Below are positions 27,455 through 36,841 of a DNA stretch of 64,000 nt, in pieces. Made by a program: the position numbers and the translations under genes. This DNA comes from Sodalis glossinidius str. 'morsitans'. Its GTDB lineage: Bacteria; Pseudomonadota; Gammaproteobacteria; Enterobacterales; Enterobacteriaceae. How positions within the stretch are numbered: position 1 is the stretch's first letter; the number at the start of each line of letters is the position of its first letter. Location: the NCBI RefSeq assembly GCF_000010085.1, contig NC_007712.1, positions 1,550,001-1,614,000 on the forward strand, given 5' to 3'. The notes under the pieces were generated by a model. The model worked only from the letters and a program-made list of their open reading frames with translations, had not been told where the DNA came from and searched no databases.

Positions 27455-28342
27455 CTAAAGCTGAGTGAAATGCGGGCGCGTCGGCGACACGGGAAAAGAC
27501 GGCGCAACGGTATCGTCGTCGGTGGTGGCATTGTGGGTATCGATGATAAGCTGTTTCAAGGCTTCGACGTTAGGCCCGAACGCATCGCGCCGCCAGATGA
27601 GCCAGGTCGCGGCGTTGGCAATATAACGCGGCAGCGGATGCACCTTCATCCGCTCACGGCCGGGCAACTGCGCCAGCACCGACAAGGGCGCAGCGCGACG
27701 CCGCTGGCCTGCATGGCATGATAGGATTGAATTTCCATTATCGTACCGGGATTGACGCCATCGGCGTAAAACCAGCTTTCCAATTTTTGCCGGTACGAAC
27801 AGCTGTGGCGAAAGGCAAACACCGTCTGGCCGGCAATATCTTTGGCTGATGTGATAGCCGCCTGATCCGGGCTTGAAGTTAACCCCAGCGTTTCGCGGAA
27901 GCTGACGCAGCCGTGAATAGTCGTCATACTCCACCGGCCCGTCCACCAGCGTGCCGGCGCGAACGCCGTTAATAATCTCGCCGGAGGTGCCAGTGATAAG
28001 CGATAAGGATACTTGGGGAAAATGTTGATGGTAGGCGGCCAGCAGACGGGTGGCGGCGGTGCTTTCCATCGACCCCAGCGGGGAACGCCCGCCCGGCTCA
28101 TCGCGAGGGCCTCCTCGCTCAGCGCCAGAATACGGGTGGCATAGCATAGAAAATTATGTCCCATGGGCGACAGCCGCAGCCGTTGTTTTTCACGGATAAA
28201 CAGATCGGTGCCTAGTTCGTGCTCTAAACTGACGCAGCCGGGTGGTCAGGTTGGACGGCACCTGATGAAGCTGCTCGGCGGCACGGGCCAGAGAGCCGGT
28301 TTCAGCCACACAGCAAAACATTTTAAGTTGGGTCAGATCCAT
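27455..28342 (-). pseudogene. LysR-family regulator upstream of adhC, at least four frameshifts
   Basis: ATG 28342 opens a typical LysR helix-turn-helix (MDLTQLKMFCCVAETGSLAR, AAEQLHQVPSNLTTRLRQ). An extra base in a T-run at 28226-28228 shifts the frame. LEHELGTDLFIREKQRLRLS and PMGHNFLCYATRILALSEEA follow in the next frame, then PLGSMESTAATRLLAAYHQH in another. Further shifts near 27915 and 27690 separate the effector-binding parts (IAGQTVFAFRHSCSYRQKLE; YIANAATWLIWRRDAFGPNV). The end lies 10 bases before adhC on the same strand, and a divergent MFS gene begins 104 bases upstream. Its target is unknown; the context suggests control of the MFS gene or of adhC. Confidence 0.8.
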
Positions 28343-28445
28343 GCATTCTCATTTTGTCATCAACTTGGTCTTAATTATTCATTTTTCGTGATCCTAGCGA
28401 TAGGGCATTCTTTTGGCAACTACAATGAGTCGTCGTGGAGTCAAT

Positions 28446-29428
28446 ATGGCCATAAAGGTGGCATTGAGAGGGTTTCTGGCATTGCTGGTGGCCATGGGGA
28501 TAGGGCGTTTTGCTTTCATGCAATGATAGCAGACGGACAGCTCACCCTGACCAGCGCGTCGCTGGTGGCGGCATTCAATTATTTGGGTTATTTACTGGGG
28601 CCTATGACGCGATGCGCGCCCGCCGCGGTCTGGAAAAACGGCTGTGGCTCCGGGGTTTGGGGTGCGGTGGAGCTGACCTTATTGTCCGCGCTGCTGCATC
28701 AGCCCTGGGGACCCATGCCGCGCTGCGGTTTTTCATCGGCTGGGCGATGGTATTGGTGGCGGCCTGGACCAACGATCAACTGTTGCGGCTGCGCCGTCCG
28801 GCGTTGAGCGCCGCAGTCTTTGCCGGTCCCGGCACCGGCATGCTGGCGATGTTGCTGCACTATTGCCGGGTTGACGCGGCCACCGCCTGGCTCGCTTACG
28901 GCGCCGTCGCCGCGGTGCTTATCGCCTTTATCAGCCGCGCAGCGGCACGCTGGTGCACCTGCTCAGACCACAAGTTTACCGGCGCTGAGCCTGCCGTTGA
29001 AAAAACTGGTATGGAGCTATTCCCTGGCGGGCTTTGGCTATATTCTGCCCGCGACTTTTCTGTCGCAAATGGCGGCGCAGCGCTTTCCCGCCAGCGCTTT
29101 CGGCCAGTAGGTATGGCCGGTATTTGGCGCCGCCAGCGTGGGCGGAATCGTGCTCGGCATCCTCACCCGTCATCGGTTGTCCGCCGGCCGTCGTCTGGCG
29201 CTGACGCTGTGGGCGAAAGGGGTAGGGGTCTTGCTAATGATGAGTTTGCCCGGCATCGGCAGCCTGATTGTTGGCGCTCTGCTGACCTGCGGCTATGCCT
29301 TGGGGCAACTAGCGGGCCCCATGCTCTCGGCGCTCTCCACCTAGTGGACCGGGCGGCTTGAACCGGCGCTGCTGGCCTCTTTGCTGGCGCTGGCGGTAGC
29401 CGGCCTGTTGGCCTGGCGTCAGCCATAG
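28446..29428 (+). pseudogene. YbfB/YjiJ-family MFS transporter, broken
   Basis: ATG 28446 begins AIKVALRGFLALLVAMGIGR FAF in the style of YbfB/YjiJ transporters. A deletion near 28510 removes the TPLLPLM segment, and the next frame continues ADGQLTLTSASLVAAFNYLG YLLGPM. Later pieces in two frames include MRARRGLEKRLWLRGLG, FIGWAMVLVAAWTNDQLLRL and SLPLKKLVWSYSLAGFGYIL. TAG codons stand at 29108-29110 and 29342-29344, the first probably a former Trp. The final helix reads LLASLLALAVAGLLAWRQP to TAG 29428. The family's substrates are largely unknown. Divergent from the dead LysR gene. Confidence 0.75.
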
Positions 29429-29552
29429 CAAGATATGTGCGCGCGATTCAGCTATCATGAAACACATTCACTGGATTATCCCCGCGCACTCCACTAGAGT
29501 GTTGCCCATTCTGCGGTTAACCCCGCGGGAGCGAATCGCCTGCTGGAGAACA

Positions 29553-30224
29553 ATGAATATGGTAACGCTGACAAAAGAGGCCTCGCAGGTACGCGACGCT
29601 TTACTGGCCCGTGGTCTGGAAACACCACTGCGGGGCGAGGTACTGGATAACGAAGTGCGCAAACGTCTTATCGCTGAGCATATGACGGAAATTATGACGT
29701 TGCTTAATCTCGATTTGACCGATGACAGTCTGGCGGAAACGCCGCACCGTATCGCCAAAATGTACGTGGAAGAGATTTTCGCAGGTCTGGATTACGCCAA
29801 TTTCCCCAAAATCACCGTCATCGAGAACAAGATGAAGGTGGATGAGATGGTCACGGTGCGCGATATTACGCTGACCAGCACCTGTGAACACCATTTTGTT
29901 ATTATCGACGGCAAGGCGACCGTGTCCTATATCCCCAAACATTGCGTTATCGGATTGTCGAAAATTAATCGCATTGTGCAGTTTTTTGCCCAGCGGCCGC
30001 AGGTACAAGAGCGGCTGACGCAGCAGATCATGCTGGCGCTGCAGACGCTGCTCGGCACCAATAACGTGGCGGTCTCGATCGACGCGGTGCATTATTGCGT
30101 CAAGGCGCGCGGGATCCGCGATGCCACCAGCACCACGACCATCACCTCGTTGGGTGGATTGTTTAAATCCAGCCAAAATACCCGCCAGGAATTTTTGCGT
30201 GCTGTCACGCATTATAACGGTTAA
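29553..30224 (+). CDS. folE: FolE, GTP cyclohydrolase I
   Basis: A 223-residue enzyme (E. coli 222) that converts GTP to 7,8-dihydroneopterin triphosphate, the first step of folate synthesis. Landmarks are ETPHRIAKMYVEEIFAGLDY, the zinc and catalytic segment TSTCEHHFVIIDGKATVSYI, GLSKINRIVQFFAQRPQVQE and DAVHYCVKARGIRDATS, with the second Cys and active-site His. ATG 29553 is preceded by GGAGA at 29544-29548; ATG 29559 is an alternative. The frame is open further upstream but the family N-terminus is here. The gene is intact and precedes yeiB, as in E. coli. Confidence 0.95.
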   Translation: MNMVTLTKEASQVRDALLARGLETPLRGEVLDNEVRKRLIAEHMTEIMTLLNLDLTDDSLAETPHRIAKMYVEEIFAGLDYANFPKITVIENKMKVDEMVTVRDITLTSTCEHHFVIIDGKATVSYIPKHCVIGLSKINRIVQFFAQRPQVQERLTQQIMLALQTLLGTNNVAVSIDAVHYCVKARGIRDATSTTTITSLGGLFKSSQNTRQEFLRAVTHYNG

Positions 30225-30282
30225 TCTGTTATTAACCTATATTTACGGCGCTTCCGGCGCCGTCTGATAGAAGAGAATACCC

Positions 30283-31443
30283 ATGCGGCAGCGCATCGCG
30301 ATGTTGGATTGCGCGCGCGGGATAGCCATTCTGGGCATCCTGCTTATGAATATTACCGCCTTCGGGCTGCCGAAAGCGGCGTACCTCAACCCTGCTTATA
30401 CCGGCAGTATTTCCAACGGCGAAGCCTGGACCTGGGCCGTGCTGGACATGGTGGCGCAAGTCAAATTTCTGACGCTATTTGCGTTATTGTTTGGCGGTGG
30501 CCTGGTGCTGCTGTTGCCGCGAGGAACGCGCTGGACTTACTCGCGGCTTCTCTGGCTGATGGGGTTTGGTGTTATTCATGGCATCTTCTTCTGGGATGGC
30601 GATATTCTACTGGATTACGGCCTGGTGGGACTGTTGTGTCTGGGGCTGATTCGCCAGGCGCCGAGCGAGCGCAGCCTTATCGGCACCGGTATCGTGCTCT
30701 ATGCCTTAGGGGTAGGGCTTCTGCTGGTGTTTCAACTCTTGCTCGGCGACCAGCCTCCTGGCCGTTTCTGGCTGCCGGATATAGCTAATCGGGTGTATGA
30801 ACATTATTGGCAAACCGAGGGCGGCCCGGAAGCCTGGCGGGAGCGGCTTAATTTACTGCACGGTAGCCTGCTGGTTATGGCGTCGCAATACGGCTGGCAA
30901 TTGGCCGGCGCGATGTTGATAGGCGCAGGGCTGATGCGCAACGGTTGGCTGGCGGGTCGCCGTGAACCAGAGCATTATCGCCGGATGGCGCTGTGGCTGA
31001 TTCCTGCGGGGTTGATAATCAACCTGCCGGCGGTGGTCGCTCAGTGGCAACTGGGCTGGGATTATCGCTGGTGTGGTTTTTTACTGCAGATGCCGCGGGA
31101 AATCAGCGCGCCGTTGCAGGCGCTGGGCTGTGTCGCATTGCTGTATGGGTTCTGGCCGCGGCTGGCTGACAAGAAGGTTTTCCGCCTTCTTGGCAATGTC
31201 GGAAGAATGGCCCTGACCAATTACCTGCTGCAAACCCTCATCTGTACCTTACTCTTTAATCAGCTGGGATTATTCATGGCCTACGACCGGCTACAGCTGA
31301 TGGCGTTTGTGCCGGCGGTCTGGTTTATCAATATTGCCGTGTCTGCCCTGTGGTTCAGGTATTTTCGTCAGGGGCCGCTGGAAGCGGTCTGGCGACGTTT
31401 AACGCGTTTGACCGGCAGTTTGACGCCGGCGGATGCTTCTTAA
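30283..31443 (+). CDS. yeiB: YeiB, DUF418 inner-membrane protein
   Basis: A 386-residue polytopic membrane protein (E. coli YeiB 385). It starts RIAMLDCARGIAILGILLMN, the conserved N-terminal helix of this family. Further motifs include FGGGLVLLLPRGTRWTYSRL, FGVIHGIFFWDGDILLDYGL and, in the C-terminal DUF418 region, GRMALTNYLLQTLICTLLFN and YFRQGPLEAVWRRLT. The family is related to acyltransferase-3-like membrane proteins; the biochemical role is not known to me. It is 58 bases after folE; a G+C-rich hairpin (30244-30262) lies between them without a T-run. The gene appears intact. Confidence 0.88.
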   Translation: MRQRIAMLDCARGIAILGILLMNITAFGLPKAAYLNPAYTGSISNGEAWTWAVLDMVAQVKFLTLFALLFGGGLVLLLPRGTRWTYSRLLWLMGFGVIHGIFFWDGDILLDYGLVGLLCLGLIRQAPSERSLIGTGIVLYALGVGLLLVFQLLLGDQPPGRFWLPDIANRVYEHYWQTEGGPEAWRERLNLLHGSLLVMASQYGWQLAGAMLIGAGLMRNGWLAGRREPEHYRRMALWLIPAGLIINLPAVVAQWQLGWDYRWCGFLLQMPREISAPLQALGCVALLYGFWPRLADKKVFRLLGNVGRMALTNYLLQTLICTLLFNQLGLFMAYDRLQLMAFVPAVWFINIAVSALWFRYFRQGPLEAVWRRLTRLTGSLTPADAS

Positions 31444-31864
31444 GATCTCATTGCCAGTGTTTTTGACGCCGCCGGTGTCCGGCGGTGATTTTCCCCGGCT
31501 AGCGCCGCTGGCTCCTGCACACTGTCCCTACCGCTTGCCTCTGCATCACCCGCATGTTCCTGTACCCGCCTCTGACCACTGGCCTTTACACTCGCCGCTT
31601 GTTCCTGCACCCGACTGGGCTATCCTTAACGCCACACGATGTCACAAGGCGTTTTGCGCCGGTCTGCGCCGCGAGGCTGCCGGTCCGGTTGAACATGCCG
31701 GATAAAATGAGGTCTATTACCATCATTGACCACCCGTTGACGGCTGCCGCGCTGGCCTTAGGGCCGTTTTGCTCTGGTACGGCGGCCGCTCTCCGGTCAA
31801 TAAAACGGCTGCCGCGCTTCGTGGCGCCCGATAGATGAGCGTTTTGCTACTGGGATTTCGGGTA
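31444..31864. other. Intergenic region, yeiB to basR
   Basis: About 420 bases with no recognisable gene; open frames here have no family features. The basR promoter should lie in the last 100 bases, but no clear hexamers or PmrA-box direct repeats were found. Confidence 0.35.
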
Positions 31865-32533
31865 ATGAAAATTTTGGTCATTGAGGACGATAAACTCTTG
31901 CGGGAAGGCTTGCAGCAGGCGCTGGAGCAGGAAAGTTTTGCCTGTGAATGCGCCTCTAATCTGGGTCAAAGCTGGCCGTTATTGACCTCCACGACTTATA
32001 GCCTGATTATTCTTGATTTAGGTTTGCCGGACGGCGATGGGATGACTCTGCTGGAAAAACTTCGCCGGCAGGGCAACGGCGTGCCGGTATTAATCCTGAC
32101 CGCGCGTGACGCGATTGACGAGCGGGTACGCGGCCTGGATTTCGGCGCAGACGATTATCTGATTAAACCCTTTGCGCTGAGCGAATTATTGGCCCGCTCC
32201 CGGGCCATCATTCGCCGTCATCAGGGTGTCAGTAATAACCTGTTGTGGGTCGATGATATTTCTCTGGATTTGACCCACCATGATGTCACCGTGGACGGTA
32301 AAGCGGTCATCCTGACCCCGAAGGAGTTTGCGATCCTCTCCCGGCTGATGTTGCGGGCGGGGCATCGCATTCATCGTGAAATCCTGCATCAGGATCTTTA
32401 CAGTTGGGATGATGATCCTTCCTCCAACTCGCTCGAAGTGCATATTCATCATCTGCGCCAGAAAATAGGCCGTGGCCGTATCCAGACGCTACGTGGCTTC
32501 GGTTATCTTCTCACCACCGCAGAAAAATCATGA
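31865..32533 (+). CDS. basR: BasR/PmrA response regulator
   Basis: A 222-residue OmpR-type regulator. The receiver domain has the acidic pocket (VIEDDKLL), phospho-acceptor Asp in SLIILDLGLPDGDGM, LILTARDAIDE, and the conserved Lys in DDYLIKPFALSELLARSRAI. The winged-helix domain carries VILTPKEFAILSRLMLRAGH, REILHQDLYSWDDDPSSNSL, EVHIHHLRQKIG and TLRGFGYLLT. It matches PmrA/BasR, which governs lipid A modification genes in enterics. ATG 31865 fits the family start (MKILVIEDD); the open extension upstream is ignored. It overlaps basS by four bases (ATGA). Confidence 0.9.
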   Translation: MKILVIEDDKLLREGLQQALEQESFACECASNLGQSWPLLTSTTYSLIILDLGLPDGDGMTLLEKLRRQGNGVPVLILTARDAIDERVRGLDFGADDYLIKPFALSELLARSRAIIRRHQGVSNNLLWVDDISLDLTHHDVTVDGKAVILTPKEFAILSRLMLRAGHRIHREILHQDLYSWDDDPSSNSLEVHIHHLRQKIGRGRIQTLRGFGYLLTTAEKS

Positions 32534-33636
32534 GCGGTCTGCGGATACGCGCCGGCCGCTTTTACAGCATGCGTTGGCGGCTTATTATCGTGCTCGGCGC
32601 CATCATGCTGGTGTGCCAGCTGATAAGCGTATTTTGGTTATGGCATGAAAGCAAAGAGCAGATCGACCTACTGGTCGACAAAACGCTCGCAGAAGCGGTG
32701 CGCAATGAGCACGTCAATACCGAAATACATGAGGCTATCGCCTCTTTGAGCGTGCCTTCATTGCTGATGATCCTGGTAACGCTGTTTTTTTGCTTTCAGG
32801 CGGTGAAATGGATCACCCGGCCGCTGTCGGTGCTGCAAACGCAGCTGCAAACGCAGCTGCAAACCCGCAGTGCGGAAAGTGTTGACCCGCTGCCGGAGAC
32901 GGGTGATATCAACGAGGTACTTGCCGTTACCCGCAGTTTGAATCAGCTGCTGGCGCGTCTGAATACCACGTTGCAGCAGGACAGGCAATTTACCGCCGAC
33001 GTGGCGCATGAATTACGTACGCCGCTGGCGGGGATCCGTTTGCATCTGGAATTGCATGAGAAGCAGCATCAGATTGACTGTCAGCCGCTCATTGAACGGG
33101 TAGACAATATGGCGTTTACCGTCGAACAACTGCTGATGTTGGCCCGGATCCGCAATGACTTTTCATCCGGACAGTATCAAGCGTTGCGGTTGGTGCATGA
33201 TGTCGTGGTGGCGCAACAAGACGAGCTGGCTGAGATGGCGGCTTTGCGCGGGCAGCGGCTGGATTGGCAATTACCGGCTGCCGATCCGGTGATCCACGGC
33301 AATGCGGTGTTGTTGCGTTTGTTACTGCGCAATCTGGTGGAAAATGCCCACCGTTATTGTCCGGATGGAAGCACCATTACGGTCACCCTGCAGCAAGATG
33401 AAACCCCGTCGGGGCGCCAATGTATTTTGCAGGTCATGGATGAAGGGCCCGGTATCGACGAAGCACGGGCGGTGGAATTGACCCGGCAATTTTTCAGAAT
33501 GGATCAGCGATATAACGGTATTGGTCTGGGGCTAAGTATCGTCACCCGTATTGCGCAATTACATCATGGCCGCTTCACCCTGAGTAACCGTAAAGACAGG
33601 GACGGCACCTTGGCACGGCTGGAGCTGGACGGCTGA
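32530..33636 (+). CDS. basS: BasS/PmrB sensor histidine kinase with a 4-residue HAMP-linker insertion
   Basis: A 368-residue two-helix sensor kinase resembling PmrB/BasS (SVFWLWHESKEQ after helix 1, a short periplasmic part, helix 2 around LLMILVTLFFCFQAV, then WITRPLSVLQ). The H-box is FTADVAHELRTPLAGIRLHL; the N-box LLRNLVENAHRYCPDGS; G boxes DEGPGIDE and GIGLGLSIVTR. No lesion interrupts it. The HAMP stretch contains LQTQ-LQTQ-LQTR, encoded by a 12-base tandem repeat (32832-32864); against remembered E. coli BasS the segment is exactly four residues longer. That may change the coiled-coil register between membrane and kinase. In enterics it senses iron(III), low pH and Al(III) and drives BasR. 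Confidence 0.88.
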   Translation: MSGLRIRAGRFYSMRWRLIIVLGAIMLVCQLISVFWLWHESKEQIDLLVDKTLAEAVRNEHVNTEIHEAIASLSVPSLLMILVTLFFCFQAVKWITRPLSVLQTQLQTQLQTRSAESVDPLPETGDINEVLAVTRSLNQLLARLNTTLQQDRQFTADVAHELRTPLAGIRLHLELHEKQHQIDCQPLIERVDNMAFTVEQLLMLARIRNDFSSGQYQALRLVHDVVVAQQDELAEMAALRGQRLDWQLPAADPVIHGNAVLLRLLLRNLVENAHRYCPDGSTITVTLQQDETPSGRQCILQVMDEGPGIDEARAVELTRQFFRMDQRYNGIGLGLSIVTRIAQLHHGRFTLSNRKDRDGTLARLELDG

Positions 33637-33885
33637 GGGCGTTGACTTCCTATGGCATGGCGATGGGAGAACCTGTGTCGGCCGCGCCCGAGGCGTTGGC
33701 AAAAGCGAAGGCCCGGGTAACGCCGAGTCTGCGCGACGCAACCATGGTGGCAAACCGAACTGGCGGCCTGTTCGGATCATGATAAGCCTGGCCGTCACAG
33801 AGATTGATTGCCAAGCGGGAACCAGCTTGGCCGTTATACGCCACTTTCATCGATCAGACATCACCCGGGTCCTGTCGCGATGACG

Positions 33886-34770
33886 TTAGCGACCCAGAAT
33901 CAGTTTGGCCGTATTGCGCAGGCTCTGTTGGAGAGGGGAACGAATAGGATCGAGCAACGCCGCATTTACCACATAGTCCTGCTTGCCATCATCAAATAGC
34001 AGTTTAGCGGAATCCACCACGCGATTTACCCATTTTTGATGGGTTTGTACCTGGCCTTGCTCGCGACTAATATGTTTGGCGCTGTCAATGCGCTGTTCCC
34101 AATCCGCCCGGATTTCATGACGAAACTGATTGCCAGCCGCTTTAGCGGTACGCAAGTCCAAACGATGCTGAATTTTCTCGGGATAGCGGTATTGAAAATG
34201 TTTTAAACGGATATGATGAGGCCAGATCAGATTAGGGAATCTGCCGACCGGCTAGAGGCTGTCCTCTTTCCACTCGCGATTTCTGTGTTTAACAAAACGC
34301 GCCTCAGAACTGTTACAGGCAAAGAATTTTAAGGCATTTATCGATTCACCATCTCGATAACGCTCCGGGTGACGCTGGTATTCTTCTGCATCCTTCTCGG
34401 TAAAGTAATATTGAAAGCTCGCACATTGCACAATATCGTAATGCTTGCCGACCTTGGCTAAAAATTCACGCGGATTATCAATATAGAATTCATCAAAGTC
34501 TAACCGACACCACCAGTCGCCTTCCTGTGCCTGCTGACGGAATTTATTGTAGGCACGTGAGCGAAATCCGTCGGTAAATTCATCCGTAATCTGGCCGTAA
34601 ACTTCCACTTTATCCCAATGGTGAAATTTCTGATCGATAAGTTCCCACGTTCCATCCGTACTGGCATGATCAATCAAAAAAATCTTATCGATCCAGGGCA
34701 AAGCCGCTTCCAGCGCTTTTTCCAATACGTCGATTTCATCTTTCACCATGCAAATAGCGAATATTTTCAT
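33886..34770 (-). pseudogene. Family 2-like glycosyltransferase interrupted by one amber codon
   Basis: ATG 34770 opens MKIFAICMVKDEIDVLEKAL, with PWIDKIFLIDHASTDGTWEL (GT-A nucleotide-binding) and GDWWCRLDFDEFYIDNPREF (DXD-like region). The frame stops at TAG 34252-34254 but continues in the same frame for another 121 codons (PVGRFPNLIWPHHIRLKHFQ, YRYPEKIQHRLDLRTAKAAG) to 33886. No other lesion is visible, so one base change separates it from a 294-residue protein. A Trp (TGG to TAG) is a plausible original residue. The acceptor is unknown; it might add a sugar to an envelope polymer. It lies alone between basRS and galS on the opposite strand. Confidence 0.8.
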
Positions 34771-35442
34771 TTTTATCTACACCCGTTGGCCGGACCACTA
34801 AGTAAATTTATCAGCACTAAGTCCGTTTCAAAATTAAAATCAATGAGTTGCAGTCATGACATTCATTATAAATAAGCACTTCCATTTCACTTTGTTATTG
34901 CTGGGCCAATCTAGGCACTGAGCATCACGCTTAATACTGTGTTACGGCTCAATATGCATGACATTCATTGAAAATCTTCATTTTTCGAGTATAACTTTTT
35001 GCGCTCAGGCACAACAGACACGGCCGGCAAAATCAGATTTTTCTATGGCTTAGGCGTCAAACCAGGCTCTAAAACCACGGCCGCCGATGTCGCTGTACAG
35101 TATCCGTCACTGCAACGGCCGCGCTGTAGGACTACCGACGTTCCTCTCGTTCTGCGCCTTTATAAGGCCACGTCTGCTTAACGTTACGTTCCCTAGCCTG
35201 GGTCTCCATAAGACGGTGCCATGTAGACCTACAATCCATTACCCGGCGGTGCAAAAAACCGGCGTTTTTGTGAGCCTGCTAATACATTAACCGGCTTCTT
35301 CAATAGCCGGTTTCCCGGCAGTACGGCACAGGATGTCGCTCGACCGAGCAGGGCGAGGATGGAAATAGTTACAACATACTGTAACATTTCATTTTGACAG
35401 CCTTTTTACTTTTCTCTGCCGTATATTATCCGGGTTTTATGC
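34771..35442. other. Intergenic region upstream of galS
   Basis: About 670 bases with no recognisable gene. An AACCGGCT/AGCCGGTT hairpin at 35289-35312 is followed by only three T, so it is a weak terminator at best. Confidence 0.4.
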
Positions 35443-35456
35443 TGTAAACGTTTTCT
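35443..35456. promoter_or_regulatory. GalR/GalS operator upstream of galS
   Basis: TGTAAACGTTTTCT matches the gal operator pattern TGnAAnCGnTTnCA at all but the final base. It lies directly before a CRP-like site, suggesting autoregulation as in E. coli galS. Confidence 0.65.
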
Positions 35457-35460
35457 GTCC

Positions 35461-35476
35461 TGTGACCTGATTCACG
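35461..35476. promoter_or_regulatory. CRP site upstream of galS
   Basis: TGTGACCTGATTCACG has TGTGA-N6-TCAC(G), nine of ten core positions of the cAMP-CRP consensus. It is ~95 bases before the galS start and five bases from the Gal operator. Confidence 0.65.
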
Positions 35477-35566
35477 ATGTGTTTAATTTAAATCCGTTAG
35501 GATAAGCGCATATGTTTCGTAATTGTTATCACAAGGAGTGAGAAACATGAGAAAAGAGCTGATTGT

Positions 35567-36607
35567 ATGACAACGATTCGTGATGTGGCACGCCTGGCGG
35601 GTGTGTCAGTAGCAACCGTTTCTCGGGTGTTGAGCGACAGCGCGTCTGCCAGTAAGCAGGCGAGGGAGCGCGTACTCTCAGCAGTATCCCAATTGGGTTA
35701 TCGTCCTAACGCTAATGCGCAGGCGCTGGCTAACCAGAGCAGCGATACCATCGGGGTGGTCGTCATGGACGTCGCCGACCCCTTCTTTGGCGCGTTGGTA
35801 AAAGCCGTGGATGACGTGGCGCAGCGGCATCAGAAGAATGTCCTGATTAGCAACAGCTATCATCAGGCGGATAAAGAACGCCACGCCATCGAGGTACTGA
35901 TACGCCAGCGCTGTAGCGCCCTGGTGGTACATGCCAAAATGCTCAGCGATGAGGAACTCATCGGTTTTATGCAAAGCGAACCGGGTATGGTGCTGGTCAA
36001 TCGCATCGTGGCCGGTTATGAACACCGCTGCGTTGCCCTGGACAACGTAGCTGGCGCGCTGATGGCGACGCGAATGCTGCTCAAGCAGGGGCACCGCAAT
36101 ATCGGCTATATCGGCTCCAACCATGATATCGAGGACCAATATCAGCGGCACCAGGGGTACCTGCTGGCCATGAATGAGGCGGGTATCACGCCACAGCAAA
36201 GCTGGCAGGTGAGGGCGGACCCTTATCTGCACGGCGGTGAACAGGCGATGGTGGAGCTGCTCGGCCGCAATCAGCAGTTGAGCGCCGTGTTTGTCTATAA
36301 CGACAGCATGGCGGTCGGGGCGTTGGCAACCCTGAAAGAAAACGGTATCACCGTGCCGGCGCATTTTTCCGTTATCGGTTTTGACGATCTTCCCATATCG
36401 CGCTATACCAGTCCGCATCTGACGACGGTGCGCTATCCTGTATGGATGATGGCGGTAGCAGCGACAGAACTGGCGTTAAAAGGGACTGCCGGTCAACTTG
36501 ATCCTGGCCAGAACCATCTTTATATGCCAACGCTGGTCCGTCGCTATTCTGTCGCGCCGCGCCAAACTGTGACGGCGATCGCTGCTTCGCCACAAGATGA
36601 AATGTAA
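35567..36607 (+). CDS. galS: GalS, mgl repressor (LacI family)
   Basis: A 346-residue LacI-type repressor matching GalS. The helix-turn-helix and hinge read TIRDVARLAGVSVATVSRVL and YRPNANAQALANQSSDTIGV. The core has FFGALVKAVDDVAQRHQKNV, ERHAIEVLIRQRCSALVVHA, FVYNDSMAVGALATLKENGI and VIGFDDLPISRYTSPHLTTV. It should bind D-galactose as inducer and repress mglBAC and itself. It lies directly upstream of mglB in the same direction, as in E. coli. The gene appears intact; GalR, which is functionally similar, is less likely given this position. Confidence 0.92.
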   Translation: MTTIRDVARLAGVSVATVSRVLSDSASASKQARERVLSAVSQLGYRPNANAQALANQSSDTIGVVVMDVADPFFGALVKAVDDVAQRHQKNVLISNSYHQADKERHAIEVLIRQRCSALVVHAKMLSDEELIGFMQSEPGMVLVNRIVAGYEHRCVALDNVAGALMATRMLLKQGHRNIGYIGSNHDIEDQYQRHQGYLLAMNEAGITPQQSWQVRADPYLHGGEQAMVELLGRNQQLSAVFVYNDSMAVGALATLKENGITVPAHFSVIGFDDLPISRYTSPHLTTVRYPVWMMAVAATELALKGTAGQLDPGQNHLYMPTLVRRYSVAPRQTVTAIAASPQDEM

Positions 36608-36616
36608 CCGGTTTCA
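36603..36616. promoter_or_regulatory. Gal operator of mglBAC, overlapping the galS stop codon
   Basis: TGTAACCGGTTTCA matches the operator pattern TGnAAnCGnTTnCA at every fixed position. The galS TAA stop (36605-36607) lies inside it, and a CRP site follows four bases later. Confidence 0.8.
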
Positions 36617-36619
36617 AGT

Positions 36620-36635
36620 TATGAGAACATTCACA
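36620..36635. promoter_or_regulatory. CRP site of the mgl promoter
   Basis: TATGAGAACATTCACA matches TGTGA-N6-TCACA at nine of ten core positions. Its centre is ~41.5 bases before a start predicted from the -10-like TATGCT at 36657-36662, the spacing of a class II CRP-dependent promoter. Confidence 0.65.
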
Positions 36636-36656
36636 TTATATTAACATCCCTCCCGA

Positions 36657-36662
36657 TATGCT
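36657..36662 (+). promoter_or_regulatory. Putative -10 element of the mgl promoter
   Basis: TATGCT lies at the right distance from the CRP site for class II activation, with transcription starting near 36669. The resulting leader before mglB would be ~170 bases. Only the geometry supports this call. Confidence 0.45.
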
Positions 36663-36841
36663 GTAGCCGTTCTCCCGTCAGACATGGATAAATGCGTCGT
36701 TCGAGACGTTCTCGAATGGCGCAACTGTAACGGTCCGTGATGCCGTCTGGCGGGGCTATCCGGCCTGGCCCCTTTTGCCATGACCTGAAAGCATTGTGAG
36801 AGACTCACTGAGTGCTACCCTACTGATATCCGGAGAGACTA

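Noticed and set aside
28510..29361. A 283-codon plus-strand frame considered as an intact protein
   Set aside because: Only part of it follows the MFS family; hydrophobic helices continue in a neighbouring frame, so it is a frame of a broken gene.
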